This document shows positions 24,838 through 37,007 of a stretch of 64,000 bases of DNA, piece after piece. Each line of letters begins with the position of its first letter. Within the stretch, counting starts at the first letter, position 1. The notes under the pieces were generated by a model. The model was given only the letters and a program-made list of their open reading frames with translations. It did not search any database and was not told the DNA's origin. The stretch lies in NCBI GenBank assembly GCA_951804985.1, contig OX638132.1:18395529-18459528 (forward strand), written 5' to 3'. A program made the position numbers and the translations under genes. Origin of the DNA: Dryomyza anilis (lineage: Eukaryota; Arthropoda; Insecta; Diptera; Dryomyzidae).

Positions 24838-25545
24838 TCCAACATCACGTCTAAACCGCTGAACCGATTTAACTGAAATTTTTGCTCCAGGATACTATGG
24901 AGTCCGGAGGGTGTCATAGGCTATATATGGGCGAGATTGGCACCTCTCATACAACCAAAACTTTCAAAACGACATATCTCGGCACATACACAAGCTAAGA
25001 AGATGAAACAAAAAACTCAAATACAAAAAAAAAATCCAAAGCAACTACACCTATTAAAACTCACTACAATGAAACTCACCACACTAAAATTCACCACACT
25101 AAAACTCACCACACTAAAATTCACCACACTAAAACTCACCACAATAAAATTCACAACACTGAAACTCACCACAATAAAATTCACCACACTAAAACTCACC
25201 ACCCTAAAAACTCACCACACTGAAACTCACCACATTAAAAGTCACCACACTGAAACTCACCACATTAAAACTCACCACACTGAAACTCATCACATTAAAA
25301 CTCACCACACTAAAATTTCTACTGTGAAGAACTCTACGGGGAAAAATTCTACGGGAAAGAATTCTACCGGGAACAATTCTACAGGGATGAGTTCTACGGG
25401 AAGATTTCTACCGGGAAGAATTCTACGGGAAAGCGTTCTATGAGGAAAAATTTTACATGAAAGATTTCTACTGGGAAGAAATCTAGGGAAATCTACATAT
25501 TTTTCTGCGTGACGTTTTTCAAAAATATTTTCCAAATTTCAAAAC
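24727..25545 (-). mobile_element. Double-minisatellite element, copy lacking its CTAGCTGG end
   Basis: Opens with TATATATATAAAACTCTTAG, a (GTCT)n run (24765-24835) and TAAACCGCTGAACCGATTTA...ACTATGGAGTCCGGAGGGTG. It then has the 15-bp array ACTCACCACACTAAA (25060-25315) and the array GAATTCTACGGGAAA (25320-25490). Both arrays are 15 bp per unit, so a 168-codon frame runs through them. This frame is not a gene. Confidence 0.8.
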
Positions 25546-25680
25546 ACAAAATCAACTAAAATAGGGATCCGCAAAGTGGCATTTTATAGTGTATTTGAAA
25601 GGTAAACATATTTAAAATAAGCATAAATGAAAGCTTCGTAGTCCACTAAAAAAAAACTATTCCACTATAATATAAAAACC

Positions 25681-26434
25681 AGTTGGGAAGGTTAGATCAC
25701 ATGGGAAATTTTAAAGTAGGTGTAATTATGATAGTTAGGATTATCAAAATTATAGTCGGTCTAAGCCGACTATAAATACCCTACACATATGTGTGGTTAC
25801 CATTCAAAGTGATATATAGGTCACCAGGGTATACGAATCCTGAAAATAACTACAAACATTCAATCGCTGAAGAATTTCCATTCATTTGATACCCATATTT
25901 ACAAATGGGTAGGTGTACCGAATTTCGATTTTTTTTTTTGTGAACCACAAGTCTTTTCGCCGGAAAACATTATTATCATGTATTTGAGCATGATGTCAAT
26001 ATATATTTGACCAACAAAGTTTACCTAAGCACGTATACATAAAAATTGATCTTTATATGTACATTTTATATGTGGTATTTGAACATAAGTGGTCGGATCA
26101 TAGGTCACCATGGACCGATCTCGCCAATTTTTTCGCACATACAGCGTAGGTATATTAGTAATCTAAGTTATAAGTTTCATTTATCTAGCTCTTCAATTTT
26201 AAAAGTCTTAGGGATTTCAACAGACAGACAGACAGACAGACGGACAGACAGACGGACAGACAGACAGACAGACGGACAGACAGACGGACAGACGGACATC
26301 GCTAAATCGACTCAGGAGGTCATGCTGATCAAGAATATATATACTTTTCCATACCGGAGATGCTTTCTTCTGGGTGTTACAAACGGCGTACCAAACTGAA
26401 TATACTCTTTCACTCTTAGTGTAGGGTATAAATA
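25681..26434 (+). mobile_element. mini-me / INE-1-like element, subfamily B
   Basis: Collinear with 21341-22068. It has the hairpin TATAGTCGG-TCTAAG-CCGACTATA (25761), a longer RGAC core (26221-26300) and the tail GTGTAGGGTATAAA. The start AGTTGGGAAGGTTAGATCAC suggests it retains more of the 5' end than the copy at 21341. Confidence 0.87.
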
Positions 26435-27475
26435 TGAATTGAAAACTCAAACTATAACTTCTTTTGTCTACAATATTTGTCACAGTGTTGATGTTAATTA
26501 ATACACAACCATTAGACCTTCTTTGATGGTGCCACCTTCGAGATTGCGCGCATTAATTGCCAGCCAACTAAATAAGATTTAATGCGACATGGCCAACAAA
26601 GTGTGCGGCGGCTCATAAATGAGCGGCGGCAACTACATCGATGACAAAATCAAATATAACAACATCAGCATGAATGCCAGAAACTCAGCCACTTCGCGAT
26701 TAATGACAGTGCGCACAGTAGCTGCCAATCAAAACAGCTTTAGTCCCCAAAGCATACTTCGAGTGACAAGATTTTGCAATTTCATTTTAATTACAGATTT
26801 TGCATCAATACAATGGACTTGGCCCTGCCAAGACACCAGGACACTCCGGCCTGCGTTCGATGGATGTGTCAGCGTAAACAAAGCAACGCCTAATGAAAGC
26901 TTTTAGGACAGAATGCTACTTTCAGGAACTATGCTAATAGCAGATAACAGTAGCCGGACTGAAATTTTTAGTGTTGATTCGTTGCAGAGCATTACAAAAA
27001 AGAAAAAACTTTTAATTGCTGACACTAGAACGTTTTGCAAATGATTTTCAATGGAAATTTGCGACATTCGATGGTGTGGTAAATGCTTACAAAGCAGTTA
27101 TCGGTGCTATTAAATTAAGGTGCAGTCTTAAATTGTATTTTCTAATTAAATATTTTTCAATTAAGCGCTTAATTAAGCTTCGCAACCGTTACCTGTACAA
27201 TGCGCAGGATTTCCAATTAAAAGGTTGAATTCTGTGAAAAAGTTAAACAGGTACAACGCGTATCAAACAATGTTTTGAAATGGAATATTTGCAGTGAAAA
27301 TGACGCGGCATTTATTTAATAATAAAACTTCAAATTGAGTTTTTCTGGTAAAAAAAAATTGGCAAATAAAATTTATAACTTTAATAATTACTGAAATGAT
27401 TGTGAGAAAAATGATGAGAATTAATGATGATTGTGATGATGTAAGCATGAAAAGTAATAATGCACTCATAACGAA
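26435..27475. other. Less AT-rich, non-repetitive DNA; no gene recognised
   Basis: From about 26510 to 27000 the composition is distinctly richer (GTGTGCGGCGGCTCATAAAT). It contains an open frame of 95 codons at 26619-26906 (plus) with no domain I recognise. It resembles fly intronic or enhancer DNA. I would not call the frame a gene. Confidence 0.4.
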
Positions 27476-27690
27476 ATATCATTGAATCAATAGTTTTTTG
27501 CTATTAAAAATATTCAATAATATAATTTATTACTTTAATTGTTAAATACCATTAAATACTAGATAATACTATTAAATTTTTATTGAGTTTATATAAAAAT
27601 ATTTAAGTTTTGCATACTTTTGAATCAGTAATAGTCATATTGGCTAATTTTTATAGGAATTTTTCTGAGTGTGGCAACACTCTTTTTTTT
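27476..27690. mobile_element. CACCC-family MITE, degenerate inverted copy
   Basis: Contains TAAATACCATTAAATACTAG, AATACTATTAAATTT and GAGTTTATATAAAAATATTT. These are inverse matches to blocks of 49026-49244. The right edge TTTTTCTGAGTG at 27664-27675 is like the TTTTTTCTGGGTG terminus. No clean target-site duplication seen. Confidence 0.55.
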
Positions 27691-27762
27691 ATGGAAAATT
27701 GATAAAATATGTCTTGAAGATACAAAGTTGATTTTTTTTTTGTTTTTCAATTTTAGTATATA

Positions 27763-27970
27763 AAGGGTTTTTCAATAAGAGCGATACAAAAGTTTTTTTC
27801 AAGGGTTTTTCAACAGGGACACTACAAAAGTAGAGCAACAAGGACAGCAAACGACGCCATATTTCTTGCCGCTCTTTTGACATTTCTCTTCAGTAAGGTT
27901 TGCCATTTTATGATAGAAAGATATACGAGCCTATAACGAGTCAAAATTATTAAAATTTACTACCGAAAAA
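27763..27970. mobile_element. Mariner-derived MITE, half copy
   Basis: Same stacked left ends as 4517 (AAGGGTTTTTCAATAAGAGC, then AAGGGTTTTTCAACAGGGAC) after TA at 27761-27762. The mariner 5' region follows to TTTACTACCGAAA. The inverted right arm is absent. Either the palindrome was lost or this is a 5'-end derivative. Confidence 0.82.
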
Positions 27971-28990
27971 TATTTTTATTTTGGTTTGAAATTTTGAACC
28001 TCTGAACATTTTTAAAAAGTGAAAATTCGTGAATTGGTTTTATTCACAAATTAGAGTTCTAATATCTCCATAAGTTTTAAAGATATTGCGCTCATGTTAC
28101 ATTTTTTTTAAATTCTGCATAATTTATCTGTATTTTTCAAAAAGAAACGATAGTCATTCCTTTTGATTTTTGGTGCTATGGAATATATAAAAAAAGTCTA
28201 TTTTTTCAAAATTTCGATTTTGAACATATGTAACTTCTGGAAGTTAAAAGCAGTTAAGCAATTTAAGTTACAGCTGAATGAATACCCACTATTATTTCCG
28301 GGATCTTCCGACCCTGGCCGCTAGAGGAGTTATAGCTGAAGTTAATCGAAATTTTTGAATTTGAACGTTATCCACCAAAAACCTTCAAAAGTTTTTACGT
28401 TGAAATTGATTTTAACTTATAGAAAAATTAATACCCTTTCATACCATATCCATTTTTACTATCGAATAGTGTAGATCCTGACAGATAGAGGCATTATAGC
28501 TGTATAAAGTCTGAATTTTTCGACTTTGAACGTTCATAACTCAAACCTTTTAACATTTTTGTGCGTTGTAATATTAGCAAAAACTTAATATACGTTGTAC
28601 CTAATAGATGAAGGGTATACAAATGTAATTGTATGTTTAAAGTCGAGTTTTCCTTAGGTTCAGATTTTCAGTAACATTTTCAAATTAATCAATGTTTAAA
28701 CTAGATGTAATTTGATCTATAGTCAGCATATCACAAATATTTAAAACTTCAAATTAATTGATTGTTAATTGTGTATTTTTCTGTTAAATTCAAATACATT
28801 CGACCATTTTGATTAGGAACTACGAACGTTTTAAAAATGTCAAACAGTTGTTAACTAAGTTTAAACTTGACCTGAAAAATTGGAACATAGTGTGATGGAA
28901 TTTGGTACAATAGGTTAGTATTATTACATTATATACTTTGATAATAAATTTTCAGAGACAAAATTTCTAACATTTTTCAGAAATATTTAA
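27971..28990. repeat. Possible decayed satellite, about 150-160 bp period
   Basis: Related phrases recur: TTTTGAACATATGTAACTTC (28220), TTTGAACGTTATCCACC (28365), TTTGAACGTTCATAACTC (28526). Each is followed by a run like AAAAGTTTTTACGTTGAAAT. The phrase TTATAGCTG(A/T) precedes two of them. The spacing is about 145-160 bp. Divergence is high and I cannot align it fully by eye. Confidence 0.4.
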
Positions 28991-29020
28991 GACAAGCACA
29001 ACTTGGATTATAATGGGAAG

Positions 29021-29201
29021 TGTATAGCAGGTTGTGAAAAATTCTCAACCGTCGTTCGGATTTGGCATTAAACTCTAGGTCCCACCTCTTTGAGTACAAA
29101 TACAATACGCACAGCTCAAAATGGTGAGGGAGCTCGGACTAAGCTCTTTAGAACTGAAGTGCCAAACTATTATTATAATTTTTGTATAGTAGGTTGTAAA
29201 A
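29021..29201 (+). mobile_element. tRNA-derived SINE, 5'-truncated copy
   Basis: Matches the 3' half of the SINE (GGCATTAAACTCTAGGTCCC ... GCACAGCTCAAAATGGTGAG ... GCCAAACTATTATTATAA). It lacks the tRNA head. Near-perfect direct repeats flank it: TGTATAGCAGGTTGTGAAA (29021-29039) and TGTATAGTAGGTTGTAAAA (29183-29201). The truncation with a target-site duplication is typical of incomplete reverse transcription by a LINE enzyme. Confidence 0.85.
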
Positions 29202-30502
29202 TTTTGTGTAATTTTAATGGCAAATTCACGGCATATATTGAGAACGGGCAGAAAACAGAAAAAATATATATTTTCCTGTTTGAAATATGTCAAAAAAAAA
29301 AGGTTTATAAATTGCCTCGATTCTGCCAAACAAATTTCTGGAGGTTATATACATTTCTTAGGTAGTTTTTTAATCTATCTGGTAATATTTACATCGATCA
29401 TAATGTGTTGATATGCTGGTTTTCAAACTACACAGGCAATATTTTTGTTCAGGGCAATTTAGAAACATTTTATTGAAAGATTTCAAGCAGCTAGTTTGGT
29501 TATTTTCTTACCATAACCAAATTATGCCGGGAATCTGTCTTTATAAGTCTATAACGTTTGATAATCTGCCATACGATTCCCAAAATCTTTCAATTACTTG
29601 TGTATTTGCCGAAAATATGCCTAACATATTTCATAAAAATGATATAAAGAATGAAATTATGTTATAAAGGATGAAACTCTTAGTGCAGACGAATGATATT
29701 AAAATATAACAAATGTTAATTTAGTTATTTATTTTTGAAAACCATTTCACAAATAATTTCACAGGAAATATTAAATATACACAACTCTCCATCGGTCACT
29801 ACAGTGGCCGTGATTTGTCATCTAACGAAAGAATTAAATATTCATTGGAAAAACACATATCCAAAACATTACGAAATGCAAAACAAAAATGGCAATTTTC
29901 ATTAACCTTAATTACACCTCATTGAATTTTATCCTCGAGCAATGCAAAGGTACATCATGTTCTTGTCTGCATTTTCCGAATGCTGAAAGCTATATCGGAA
30001 ATATGATGTTGACTTTATGACTGCTCACTGCATATCAAGGATTTAATTAATTTCTATTCTTAAGTGATTGCTCTAATTTTCTGTATCGAATGCAGCAGAT
30101 ATGCTGACATTCAGAAATCAGACTTTTAATAATTTAAAAAAATCTATTAATTTTATGGTATTTCACGAATTTAATTAATATGTAATCTATGTATTTTTAA
30201 GTTTCTATATAATTATTTACAAATATTATGTGTAATTTCCTCTTTTATAAAATTCTAGTTTGAATGTTATTGTAATAATATTATACATCATACCAACGTT
30301 AACAGTAAATATTATTCAATTTCCATTAAAATTCTGAGTGTGTCTATACATAAATATATAGACTCAGACACATAAATAGTAAAATGTAAAAATATCTCTG
30401 CTCAATGCGAAAATTCAGAAAATATATATTTTTTCGTATAATTTTTTTTTTCAGCATCTTTTATTACAAGAGAATTATATGTCAGTTTTATATCTATTAG
30501 AA
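29202..30502. other. AT-rich DNA, no gene seen
   Basis: No credible gene and no match to the repeat families of this window. Overlapping plus-strand open frames of 64-91 codons (29090-29667) lack domains; the first overlaps the SINE. Confidence 0.45.
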
Positions 30503-31159
30503 ATCTGCACAAATGTATTTTAATTTCCCTCTGCAAAATATGTACTACTACACTCTACAGTATTGAGTTCATTTTGCAATGGCCGTCTACAAGATTATAG
30601 TGAAATTTCTCCCGCGACTTCACTTCACTGCAGTATTTCTTTCATTAATGTCAAGACATCAAATGTCTTGAAAAACAAAATCAAATGACAGATCTGTCGC
30701 TGAACATGCAACGCATACAGTGAGCGCAACGAGTAACGAGTGAGAAGACGAACAGTGAAAATAACAACAAAACTGCCGCTCGGCGTTCAACGGCAGTACT
30801 GTTGTTTTCGGTATTTGTGTGTTTATAAAAAATACAACAAACATTATTTAAAACAAAAATTACAACATAAACAATGGGTTGAAAAGCAATACATACAAAA
30901 AAAAAACTAAAAATAAAAAAAATAATAATAATAAAATAATGAAAAAAAATCGATTAATAGAAAACTTAATATAAAATATTATAAAATTTTCTTAAACCAT
31001 TCAACCATATCATTACCTTTTTTCTATATATCAATATTTATGAAAATTCCTTAGAGTAAGAATGATACACAAATGTAAAATGCACTGAGTACTCAGTGTC
31101 TTAAGCAGTTTATTTCAGTATTTAATTTTTACACATCATTTTTATTACACGATGCCTCT

Positions 31160-31605
31160 TTACTACAACTACGTCTTGTTTGTGTTTTGTTTTGACACTA
31201 CTTTAGCTTTGTTGTTGTGTGCAATACATTCATTTGATTTTCGCGCATTGAATGTAGTGAAGTGGGTTTCAAATGCATTTGTGCAGATGTTTAACATCAT
31301 TAAATGCTTCTCACTACAACTACGTCTTGTTTGTGTTTTGTTTTGACACTACTTTAGCTCTGTTGTTGTGTGCAATACATTCATTTGATTTTCGCGCATA
31401 GAATGTAGTGAAGTGGGTTTCAAATGCATTTGTGCAGATGTTTTACATCGTTAAATGCCTCTTCACTACAACTACGTCTTGTTTGTGTTTTGTTTTGACA
31501 CTACTTTAGCTTTGTTGTTGTGTGCAATACATTCCTTTTATTGTCGCGCATAGAATGTAGTGAAGTGGGTTTTAAATGCATTTATGCAGATTTTTAACAT
31601 CAATT
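31160..31605 (+). repeat. 151-bp tandem repeat, three units, in the left arm
   Basis: ACTACAACTACGTCTTGTTT starts at 31162, 31313 and 31465, giving periods of 151 and 152 bp. Units differ by a few substitutions. Each unit ends near GCATTTGTGCAGAT, the same word (inverted) as the element's outer terminus. The right arm holds a single diverged unit (about 34385-34562). Confidence 0.92.
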
Positions 31606-31879
31606 GTTCGTAAGACATACGAATTATTTTATCGATCATATTCACGATTGTTTTTCGTAAAATACATGAATATTATACATAAATGTATTACGTAACATTT
31701 CCGAAATTCATGTAGGAAACTTTCGTGGATCATTTTTACACATATTTCTTAAAAATAATTTCTTTAAATTTCGCTATTCTCTTCATAAATTAATATTTTG
31801 GTTTAGGCTGAACTACTTTAAAGTTTGTGCATATTGAATATTCATATTTATATGGAATAAAACTATTAATAATAATAAC

Positions 31880-32142
31880 AGTTTGGCACCACAGTCCTAT
31901 AAGAATTTAGGCCGAGCTGTGCGTGTTATACATATTTGTACTCAAAGTGGTGGGACCTACAGTTTATTGCCGAATCCGATCGGCGGGTGAGAGCAATGTT
32001 TTACTCTCGTAGGTTTGCCATTTACTGCCGAGAGGTAGCGCGGTACAGAAAAATGTTTCTATGAATAAATTTTGTTAGGCCCAGTCCAGGCTTGAACCTT
32101 TCGGCTCGCAGCCCAACGCACTAACCACTCAGCTACCGCGGC
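31880..32142 (-). mobile_element. tRNA-derived SINE, near full-length with internal deletion
   Basis: The inverse tRNA head CACTCAGCTACCGCGGC ends at 32142 and the tail GTTTGGCACC begins at 31881. Several short deletions are visible against the other copies, including part of the B-box-proximal arm. Direct repeats are not obvious. Confidence 0.85.
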
Positions 32143-32699
32143 TGCGTATATTTTATTAGGTATATTCAAAATACATCACCTTTAATTTTTATAGCATATA
32201 ACCTGTTAAGTTTCATTATGTAACAAATCAATTACAATGCGTAACAGTCTACAATAGAATCAATTAAATATTCTTAAAAGTGTTTGCAATGCCTTCATGA
32301 TGTGTCGACTTAATCCACTTAATTCCAGACATCAACCTCAATTCAATGTCAACCGTAAAACACGAAAGCTGCATCAACAACTTTAAACGCAACACTAACG
32401 CCTACCAACCAATATCGTTGAAACTAACTTATGCCCGTATATTTTAAATACGACACTACTAGTATTATTATCTATTGTTGCACATAGGATTCGATAGAAA
32501 GTTTTGGCAGCACTGCATATAAACTTAACTCCATCGATAGTTGCATCTATGCACGTTGATGTGGTTACTGAGAAAACTTTTATCAAAACCTGTGGAAAAT
32601 AAGTCGTTTAGCAAAAGAGGAAACAAGAAAAAGACAATACCACAATTTCGACTGACAAACAAAAAAATGATATATAAAACAAAGAAGTATTAAGAAACA

Positions 32700-33047
32700 A
32701 ACTAAAACTAGGAAAAAATGTTAAGTCACATCGGACCCCCACCATTGTGGGGATATTACAGTGGGATTATGTATTTCAAACCTAAATTATAAAACTCTTA
32801 ATTATGCTGAACATCCTCAGAATATTATTTCCACATAAAAAATATGTTTTTAATTATATTGACAAAGATTGGCATAAAAGTAAAAAATAATACGTTTTAA
32901 ACTCTATCTTGAATCCGAATGTAACTTGTATAAGAGTTGGACCATTCACCGATTTGGATAATTTCTAAACTCAAAAAATTTTTTTTTTTTCTAAAATATG
33001 TTGAAACAAAATTTCATCGTATTCTGACCAGTACTTTGAAAGTTACC
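32700..33047 (+). mobile_element. mini-me / INE-1-like element, subfamily A, 3'-truncated
   Basis: AATGTTAAGTCACATCGGAC...ACCATTGTGGGGATATTA matches the A-type start without the hairpin stem. ACCATTCACCGATTTGG and AATTTCATCGTATTCTGACC follow. It stops just before the RGAC core. It is old and eroded. Confidence 0.65.
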
Positions 33048-34299
33048 GTGTATAACGATCCTTAAGGATCTTTAGTATGTTTCTAATTAGAACCAAATTG
33101 GATTCTAATGGATTCTAATTGATTCTAACTGGGAGTTTCAATCCAATTGTGAGCATCTGTCTGTAGAGCGTCGCAAACAAAAAGAGTGCAAGCAGTAATA
33201 TAGATAGGGGGACCTTGCTACTTCTGTTGAAATGTCACAGGTCCTTTGCCAAAAGAGCGCCAAGCAAGGACCGATCACATTTTATTTAACTACGTATTGA
33301 AATTCCTGTTAGAATTTTATGCTGGAATTCGTATTGGAATTATTTTTGGAATACTAATTGGAATTATTTTTTTTAATTGGCTTTTGTTGGTATTTTATTG
33401 GTTTATCGACTGTTAGCATCAACAATTGATCAAAAATTATTACAAGGCATTTGCAGAAAAATACAATTTTAAAATTTATCAAAAATATTTTTTTTTTTAA
33501 ATTAGGTTGTATCATATTATTACTGAATTTTATGCGATTTCAATTTATTTATATATGATATAAAACTTTTGCATAATTATTCGAAAACTTTGGCCAACGC
33601 AAACGTTGATTAAAACTAAATCATGTCGACAGCAGTATTAGTTGCAGCAGCAGCAACATTTCAAAATGCATTAAAGTTTGCAGCAACATTAAGTGAACGA
33701 ATTTGCTTTAGCAGCAGCAGCAACAGCAGGAGCCACTGCCGCCGGCCACAATAAACGCAAACTAACCCCAAAGCCACTTGGACTGAATATAATGAAGTTA
33801 AATGCAGCCCAATAAATACATTTATATACACGAATATATAATACAAACACATCAGCACATACAGATACACTGCGAGAAATATATAGTGACATTAAGAAAA
33901 TGTTTAAAACAATACTACAAATTTGCCACTGTATCACCACTTTTAAAGTAAAGGCTACAAACCAAAGGCTAAAAACTTTAATTACAAAATTAATTAAAAC
34001 AACAATTTTTTGTAAATACAGCAAATTTGCTATTAATATTTGTTAAAATATAACAATATTTCTTATTGTGATATAGATTGTCGCTATTTATTGTAAAAAA
34101 AGACTGTTGAAGTAGATGATATTTCATAACATAAATATTAAACTGCAAGAATTATGCTTAAATTATAACCATTTTTAAATCATAAAATCGCTCATTTTTA
34201 CTAATATTTTGGGCCTTTTTTAAATTTCAATAATATGTGATGCCTAAAAACGCGGATTTTGTTTTCTGCCAAAATATAAATAAATTGAATAGTTTGAAA
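33048..34299. other. Intervening DNA with iterated GATTCTAAT/GGAATT motif and CAG triplets
   Basis: At 33090-33130 GGATTCTAATGGATTCTAAT and at 33300-33370 GGAATT repeats in the opposite sense bracket a less AT-rich stretch. This could be another small MITE (about 33055-33400). At 33640-33735 there are GCAGCAGCAGCAACA runs. No gene seen. Confidence 0.4.
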
Positions 34300-34700
34300 A
34301 GAATAACTTTCATTTCTGGTGTCTAAAATATTTGTCAAATGTGTATTTGGTGTTAGAGTAGAAACAGGAAAATATGCAAAATATGTTTATATTACATCTA
34401 CAAAAATGCATTTGAAACCCAATACAAGACATTCATTTTATTTCAAAACATTTACTATCGCCGCTTCTATGAATGAAAATCAAATAAATGTGTTGCTCAC
34501 AACAGCAAAGCATAAGTAGTGTCAAAACAAAACATAAATAAGAAGCAGTTGTAGTGAAGAGGCCTATAATGATGTGCAATAAAAACTCAAATACTGAAAT
34601 AAACTGCTTATAACACTGAGCACTGAGTGCATTTCAAATTTGTTTTATCATTCTTTCTCTAAAGAATTTTCATTAATATTGAAATAAAGAAAAAATTCAA
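34300..34700 (-). repeat. Right inverted arm, inner part
   Basis: Inverse of 31030-31300: TTGAAATGCACTCAGTGCTC-type sequence at 34620-34645 and GTAGTGTCAAAACAAAAC at 34517. A single diverged copy of the 151-bp unit is present. Confidence 0.8.
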
Positions 34701-35121
34701 AAAGTATAAAAAATCTCTTTACTATTTAATTTTTTATTTATCGAACAACTTTTTTTTTAATTACATAATTTTGAAAAACATTTTTTTTTTCATTTGGATG
34801 CTTTCCGACCAATGCGTTGTTTTTGACGTACAAACATTTTTTTTGAAAAATATTGTTTGTTGTATTTTTTATAAACACATAAATATCGACAACAACATTA
34901 CTGCACAGAAAAAAAAAATTCTTCAATATGATGAATTTATTCATATATATAATGAATTTTTTCACCAACTACCAGATTCATCATATTGATACCACCGTTC
35001 ATTAAATGACATATTAATGAATGTATTTATTATATATATGAACAAAATATTCAATACAATGAATTTGAGTTGTCATATTGATGAATTTGTTCATAATATT
35101 TTTTCAAAAAAAAAAAAAAAA

Positions 35122-35700
35122 CGAGTTGGGAAAGTTAGGTCACATGGGTAAGTTCGGTCACATGGGGCGGATTTTTATAGTCGGTCGGGCCCGACTATGG
35201 AATACCCTACACCTTTGGTGGGGATATTAACCCTCAGAATAAATTAAAAAATTTATATAAAGTATAAAAAACTAAAAAAAAAATTAAAAAATATAATTGG
35301 GCGGACCACGCCTATATTTAAAATTTTGAAAGGCTAATATTTCATAGATTTGATTTTAATAATTTACGGATCAAATTTCCACTATGAAAACCCGGGAAAT
35401 AATGAAAAAAAAAAGTGGGCGGATCACGCCCATTTTTGGACCACATATTTTTAGGTGAATTCTAACAAAACGCTTTAAATTTTATAACTATACCTTGAAT
35501 ACTTTTCGAGTTATTAGTTCCGAAAGAGTTATTTAAAAGTGACTTGTATGGGAGGTGGGCGTGTACGTTGACCGATTTGGCGAATTTTCAAACTCAGTTC
35601 CTACTTTTGGCTAAAATATATTGAGACGAAATTTCATCGCATTCTGATCAGTATTTCTCAAGTTATTCTGTATTCGGACAGCAAGACAGCAAGGCGGACT

Positions 35701-35750
<50 letters not shown>

Positions 35751-35909
35751 TAGACAGACAGACAGACAGACGGACATGGCTAAACGGACTCGGGTAGTGA
35801 TGCTGATCAAGAATATATATACTTTTCCATACCGGACACGCTTCCTAAGGGGCGTTACAATACATGCACAAAGTTAATATACCCTGTACCTCATAGGTGT
35901 AGGGTATAA
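35122..35909 (+). mobile_element. mini-me / INE-1-like element, subfamily A
   Basis: Same order as 14911-15732, with the hairpin ATAGTCGG-TCGGG-CCGACTAT and a long AGAC microsatellite (35700-35772). The block AACGGACTCGGGTAGTGATG and the tail GGTGTAGGGTATAA follow. A small 5' duplication (AAAGTTAGGTCACATGGGTA then AAGTTCGGTCACATGGGG) is present at 35130-35170. Confidence 0.9.
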
Positions 35910-36217
35910 TTATAAAATAATTTGAAAAAAAGTGTAAAAATTTTATATAAAAAAGAAAATTTACAAAAAAATTATCCCAAAAAAAAAATGTTGGACAAAA
36001 AAAATGTAAAAAAAAAAATTTTTTTCGAAAAAAAAATGTTCGAAAAAAAAAAAATTTCGAAAAAAAAATGTTCGAAAAAAAAAATTTTGTCGAACAAAAA
36101 TTTTTTTTGAAAAAATTTCGAATTTTTTTTTCGAAAACAAATAAAAAAATGTGTTCGAAAAAAAATTTTGTTTGAAAAAATTAATTTTTTCAAAAAATAT
36201 ATTTTTTATAAATATAA

Positions 36218-36332
<115 letters not shown>

Positions 36333-36724
36333 TAAAACCTTTTACTATTTTATGCATGTCGAGCAAGCATTATATGAGAAATAACACACAAGAACTACTT
36401 GAGAATTGAGAAGTACGCAAAACATGAACGAAAAAAAAAATATGTTGAAAGAAATTTGGTTTAATGAACAGCATTCTTCAACATAAAGAACATATATGTT
36501 GTATTTTATATTTTAGTTCATTAATATGATGAAATGTATTTTTCACATACAGTTCATCATATTGAAGAACACTTTTTCGACAGTTACCAAGCGTTCTTCA
36601 TATTTATGATAGCATTCATAACATTGATGGCGTAAGTCATTAATATTATGAATGGCTCTTCAATACAAAGAATCTTGGTTTGAAGAACCGAATTCATCAA
36701 TATGATGTACATTTTTTTTCTGTG

Positions 36725-37007
36725 TGCCGTCGAACACCGAGCGGTAGATTTGTTGTTGTTTTCAATGTTCGTCTTCTCACTCGTTACTAGTTGCGCTCAC
36801 TCTCTGCACTTACTGTATTCAATGTTTTGTTTTTTAAAACATAGAATGTGTGAAAAAAAAAGTCTTGACACTAATTGACACCAAAGAAACAAATACTGCA
36901 GTGAAGTGCAGTCTGCAGGATAGACTGCACTACAATACTGTCGACTTTCATTGCAACGTGCACTCGAAAATAGAATGCAGTTGTGTATGTTTTGCATTTG
37001 TGCAGAT
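36725..37007 (-). repeat. Right inverted arm, outer part
   Basis: Inverse of 30503-30810: CACCGAGCGGTAG against CTGCCGCTCGGCG, CAGTGAAGTGCAGTCTGC, GCATTTGTGCAGAT. The clause GTGCAGTCTGCAGGATAGACTGCAC is itself an imperfect palindrome. Confidence 0.8.

Noticed and set aside
24937..25443. 168-codon open frame
   Set aside because: It is a translation of two 15-bp minisatellites. The frame stays open because 15 is a multiple of 3, and equivalent frames occur in other copies on either strand.
35922..36193. Lys/Phe-rich frames in the A/T core of the CACAG element
   Set aside because: Low-complexity TTCGAAAAAA sequence. Lengths differ in every copy.
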